A DNA stretch of 6,814 nucleotides, from contig CAMDOY010000202.1 of assembly GCA_945903655.1 (NCBI GenBank), positions 1-6,814 of the forward strand, given 5' to 3'. This DNA comes from Rhizobium sp. Q54. GTDB lineage: Bacteria; Pseudomonadota; Alphaproteobacteria; Rhizobiales; Beijerinckiaceae. Every line of letters begins with the position of its first letter. Positions within the stretch are counted from its first letter, which is position 1. The notes under the pieces were generated by a model. The model was not told the origin of the DNA. It saw only the letters and a list, made by a program, of their open reading frames with translations, and ran no database searches. The translations under genes and the position numbers were made by a program. Shown piece after piece: positions 5,424 through 6,814 of this stretch.

Positions 5424-6509
5424 TCAATCCTCCGGCGAATCCTCGATGGGATCATGCTGCTTCACGTCGAAGCCGAAGAGATCGAAGGTCTTTTTCATGT
5501 GCGGCGGCAGGGGCGCGGTGACATCCAGCGTGCCGCCCTTGGGGTGCGGCAGCACCAGGCGCCGGGCCACCAGATGCAGCTTGCGCTCGACCTCGGCGGG
5601 CACGGCGCGCAGGGGGTCGCTGCGGCGCGGATCATTGGCGGGCAGATCCCCATGATACTTGGGATCGCCGATCATGGGATTCCCGATGGCCTCCGCATGG
5701 GCGCGCAGCTGATGGGTGCGGCCCGTCACGGGCTTCATGGAGATCCAGGACAGGCGCGGCGCCACCTTGTCGACGACTGCGTAATAGGTCAGCGAATGCT
5801 GGGCGTCCTCCTCGCCGTGTTTGGCGATGCGCATGCGCTCGGGATCGCGCCGCTGGCCGGGCTGGCGGGCGGAGCGGTCGTCGCCCATGCCGGCGCCCTT
5901 GGCCAGAAACAGCGAGATGCGCCCATGGGTAGGCTTGGGCACGCCCTCCACCACCGCCCAGTAGATCTTGCGGGCCTGACGGGAGCGGAAGATCTCGCCC
6001 AGATCCGCCGCGATCTTGCGCGTCTTGGCGACCAGCAGCACGCCTGACGTGTCGCGGTCCAGCCGATGGACGAGGCGCGGGCGCTCGCCCTTCTCATCCG
6101 TGAGGGAGTCGAGCATCCCGTCGATATGGTGCGTGGTGCCCGAGCCCCCCTGCACGGCGAGGCCATAGGGCTTGTTCAGCACCATCAACCACTTGTCCTC
6201 GAAGAGAACCATCTGCTTGATGGCGCGGGCGTCGTTCTCGCTGTAGGGGCGCTTCACCGGCCCCTCGACAGGCACCTCCACCCGCAGGGGCGGCACGCGC
6301 ACCAGCGCGGCTTCCGTGAGGCGCGTATTGCCCTCCACGCGCTTGCCATCCACCCGCACCTCGCCCTTGCGCAGGATCTTGTTCAGATAGGACAGGCCCA
6401 CCGCCGGAAAGTGCAGCTTGAACCAGCGGTCAAGCCGCATGCCCGCCTCATCGGCGGATACGATACGCGTCTGCACGCCGGCTGAACCGGCCTTGCCATC
6501 ACTGCTCAC
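5424..6509 (-). CDS. rluC: RluC/RluD-type 23S rRNA pseudouridine synthase
   Basis: The enzyme (361 aa) converts specific uridines of 23S rRNA to pseudouridine in the cytoplasm during ribosome assembly. An N-terminal S4 RNA-binding domain spans about residues 22-70, with MRLDRWFKLHFPAVGLSYLN (24-43) and the KGEVRVDGKRV turn (48-58). The RluA-family catalytic domain follows. VLNKPYGLAVQGG (110-122) is motif I, and HRLDRDTSGVLLVAKT (148-163) holds the catalytic aspartate D151. KPVTGRTHQLRAHA (259-272) and NPMIGDPKYHG (277-287) complete the active site. A charged segment at 205-237 is longer than in E. coli RluC. The start is a GTG whose last two bases lie in the crcB TGA, giving a 4-nt GTGA overlap, with GAGGA 7 nt upstream; this indicates translational coupling. 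The exact target uridines (RluC or RluD sites) cannot be settled from sequence. Confidence 0.92.
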   Translation of the reverse strand: MSSDGKAGSAGVQTRIVSADEAGMRLDRWFKLHFPAVGLSYLNKILRKGEVRVDGKRVEGNTRLTEAALVRVPPLRVEVPVEGPVKRPYSENDARAIKQMVLFEDKWLMVLNKPYGLAVQGGSGTTHHIDGMLDSLTDEKGERPRLVHRLDRDTSGVLLVAKTRKIAADLGEIFRSRQARKIYWAVVEGVPKPTHGRISLFLAKGAGMGDDRSARQPGQRRDPERMRIAKHGEEDAQHSLTYYAVVDKVAPRLSWISMKPVTGRTHQLRAHAEAIGNPMIGDPKYHGDLPANDPRRSDPLRAVPAEVERKLHLVARRLVLPHPKGGTLDVTAPLPPHMKKTFDLFGFDVKQHDPIEDSPED

Positions 6510-6814
6510 GACAGAGTCCTCACGAGCCAAAGGCCCAAAAACAGACCGGCGATGGAAAGTCCCACCGAACCGGCGACATAACCCGCAGCCTCGCCCAGGG
6601 CGCCGCGCTCCCACAGGAGCACCGCATCGAGCGAGAAAGCGGAGAAGGTGGTGAAGCCCCCCAGCACCCCCGTGGTGGCGAAGAGCCGCGCATGTTGCGA
6701 CCAGCTCTCCCCCGCTTTGAAGGCGAACCAGCCTGCGGCCAGCCCCATGAGGGTGGAGCCCAGGATATTGATCGTCAGCGTGCCCCACGGGAACTCTAGC
6801 CCGCACCAGCGGGC
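6506..6814 (-). CDS. crcB: Fluoride ion channel CrcB/Fluc, N-terminus beyond window edge
   Basis: This is a small inner-membrane channel that lets fluoride leave the cell and works as an antiparallel dimer. The window holds the last 102 residues; about 20-25 N-terminal residues are missing, since family members are near 125 aa. Three membrane segments are visible at about residues 10-33, 42-67 and 76-100 of the visible part. Family signatures are the arginine at the very edge (AR, end of the GG..GA.AR motif), FPWGTLTINILGS (8-20) with the polar-track asparagine N16, and GGFTTFSAFSLD (52-63), containing the pore phenylalanines F57 and F60 and the TTFS stretch that forms the central sodium site. 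Its stop overlaps the start of the RluC-type gene, so the two are made together. No fluoride riboswitch can be judged because the upstream region is outside. Confidence 0.93.
   Translation of the reverse strand, partial: ARWCGLEFPWGTLTINILGSTLMGLAAGWFAFKAGESWSQHARLFATTGVLGGFTTFSAFSLDAVLLWERGALGEAAGYVAGSVGLSIAGLFLGLWLVRTLS

Noticed and set aside
5073..6047. Plus-strand open frame of 324 codons opposite the CMD-like and RluC-type genes
   Set aside because: It spans two real genes and the gap between them in antisense, has no ribosome site, and its composition is that of a shadow frame.

Overview
The window looks like chromosomal DNA of a GC-rich alphaproteobacterium, probably of the order Hyphomicrobiales (Rhizobiales). 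The pointers are an ATP12-type F1-ATPase assembly chaperone (bacterial homologues are essentially alphaproteobacterial), the crcB / RluC-type gene pair, and two Irr-box-like (ICE) palindromes before an iron transporter. The genus cannot be read from the sequence. I find no RNA genes, CRISPR array, transposase or phage gene.

Layout, left to right. (1) Positions 1-1604, minus strand: an Fe(3+) ABC importer operon, with the periplasmic iron-binding protein (fbpA) followed 38 nt later by the permease (fbpB, cut by the window edge). (2) Positions 1605-1823: the fbpA leader. It carries a diverged 25-nt direct repeat whose two copies, 111 bp apart, each contain an ICE-like 17-mer, which suggests iron or haem control through Irr. 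(3) Positions 1824-2612, minus: the ATP12 chaperone. (4) Positions 2741-3778, plus: an orphan ABC substrate-binding protein of the NMT1/nitrate-sulfonate type, diverging from ATP12 across a region that holds a 17-bp palindrome. (5) Positions 3872-4426, minus: a 184-aa protein I do not recognise, with its own AT-rich promoter. It converges on the substrate-binding gene across two inverted repeats. (6) Positions 4513-4781: a gap without a credible gene. (7) Positions 4782-5360, minus: a carboxymuconolactone decarboxylase-like protein. (8) Positions 5424-6814, minus: an RluC-type 23S rRNA pseudouridine synthase, translationally coupled to crcB, the fluoride channel, whose N-terminus lies outside the window.

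How the parts fit. fbpA and fbpB form one functional unit for periplasmic ferric iron uptake; the ATPase would be expected further left. From memory, crcB, the RluC-type synthase, a HAD-family hydrolase and ATP12 are often neighbours in this group of bacteria. Here both ends of that block are present on the same strand, but the HAD gene is absent and about 2.8 kb of unrelated genes lie between them, one of them inverted. That makes 2613-5423 the accessory part of the window. No complete novel system is evident. The best leads are the paired ICE-like sites, the unrecognised 184-aa protein and the interrupted housekeeping cluster.
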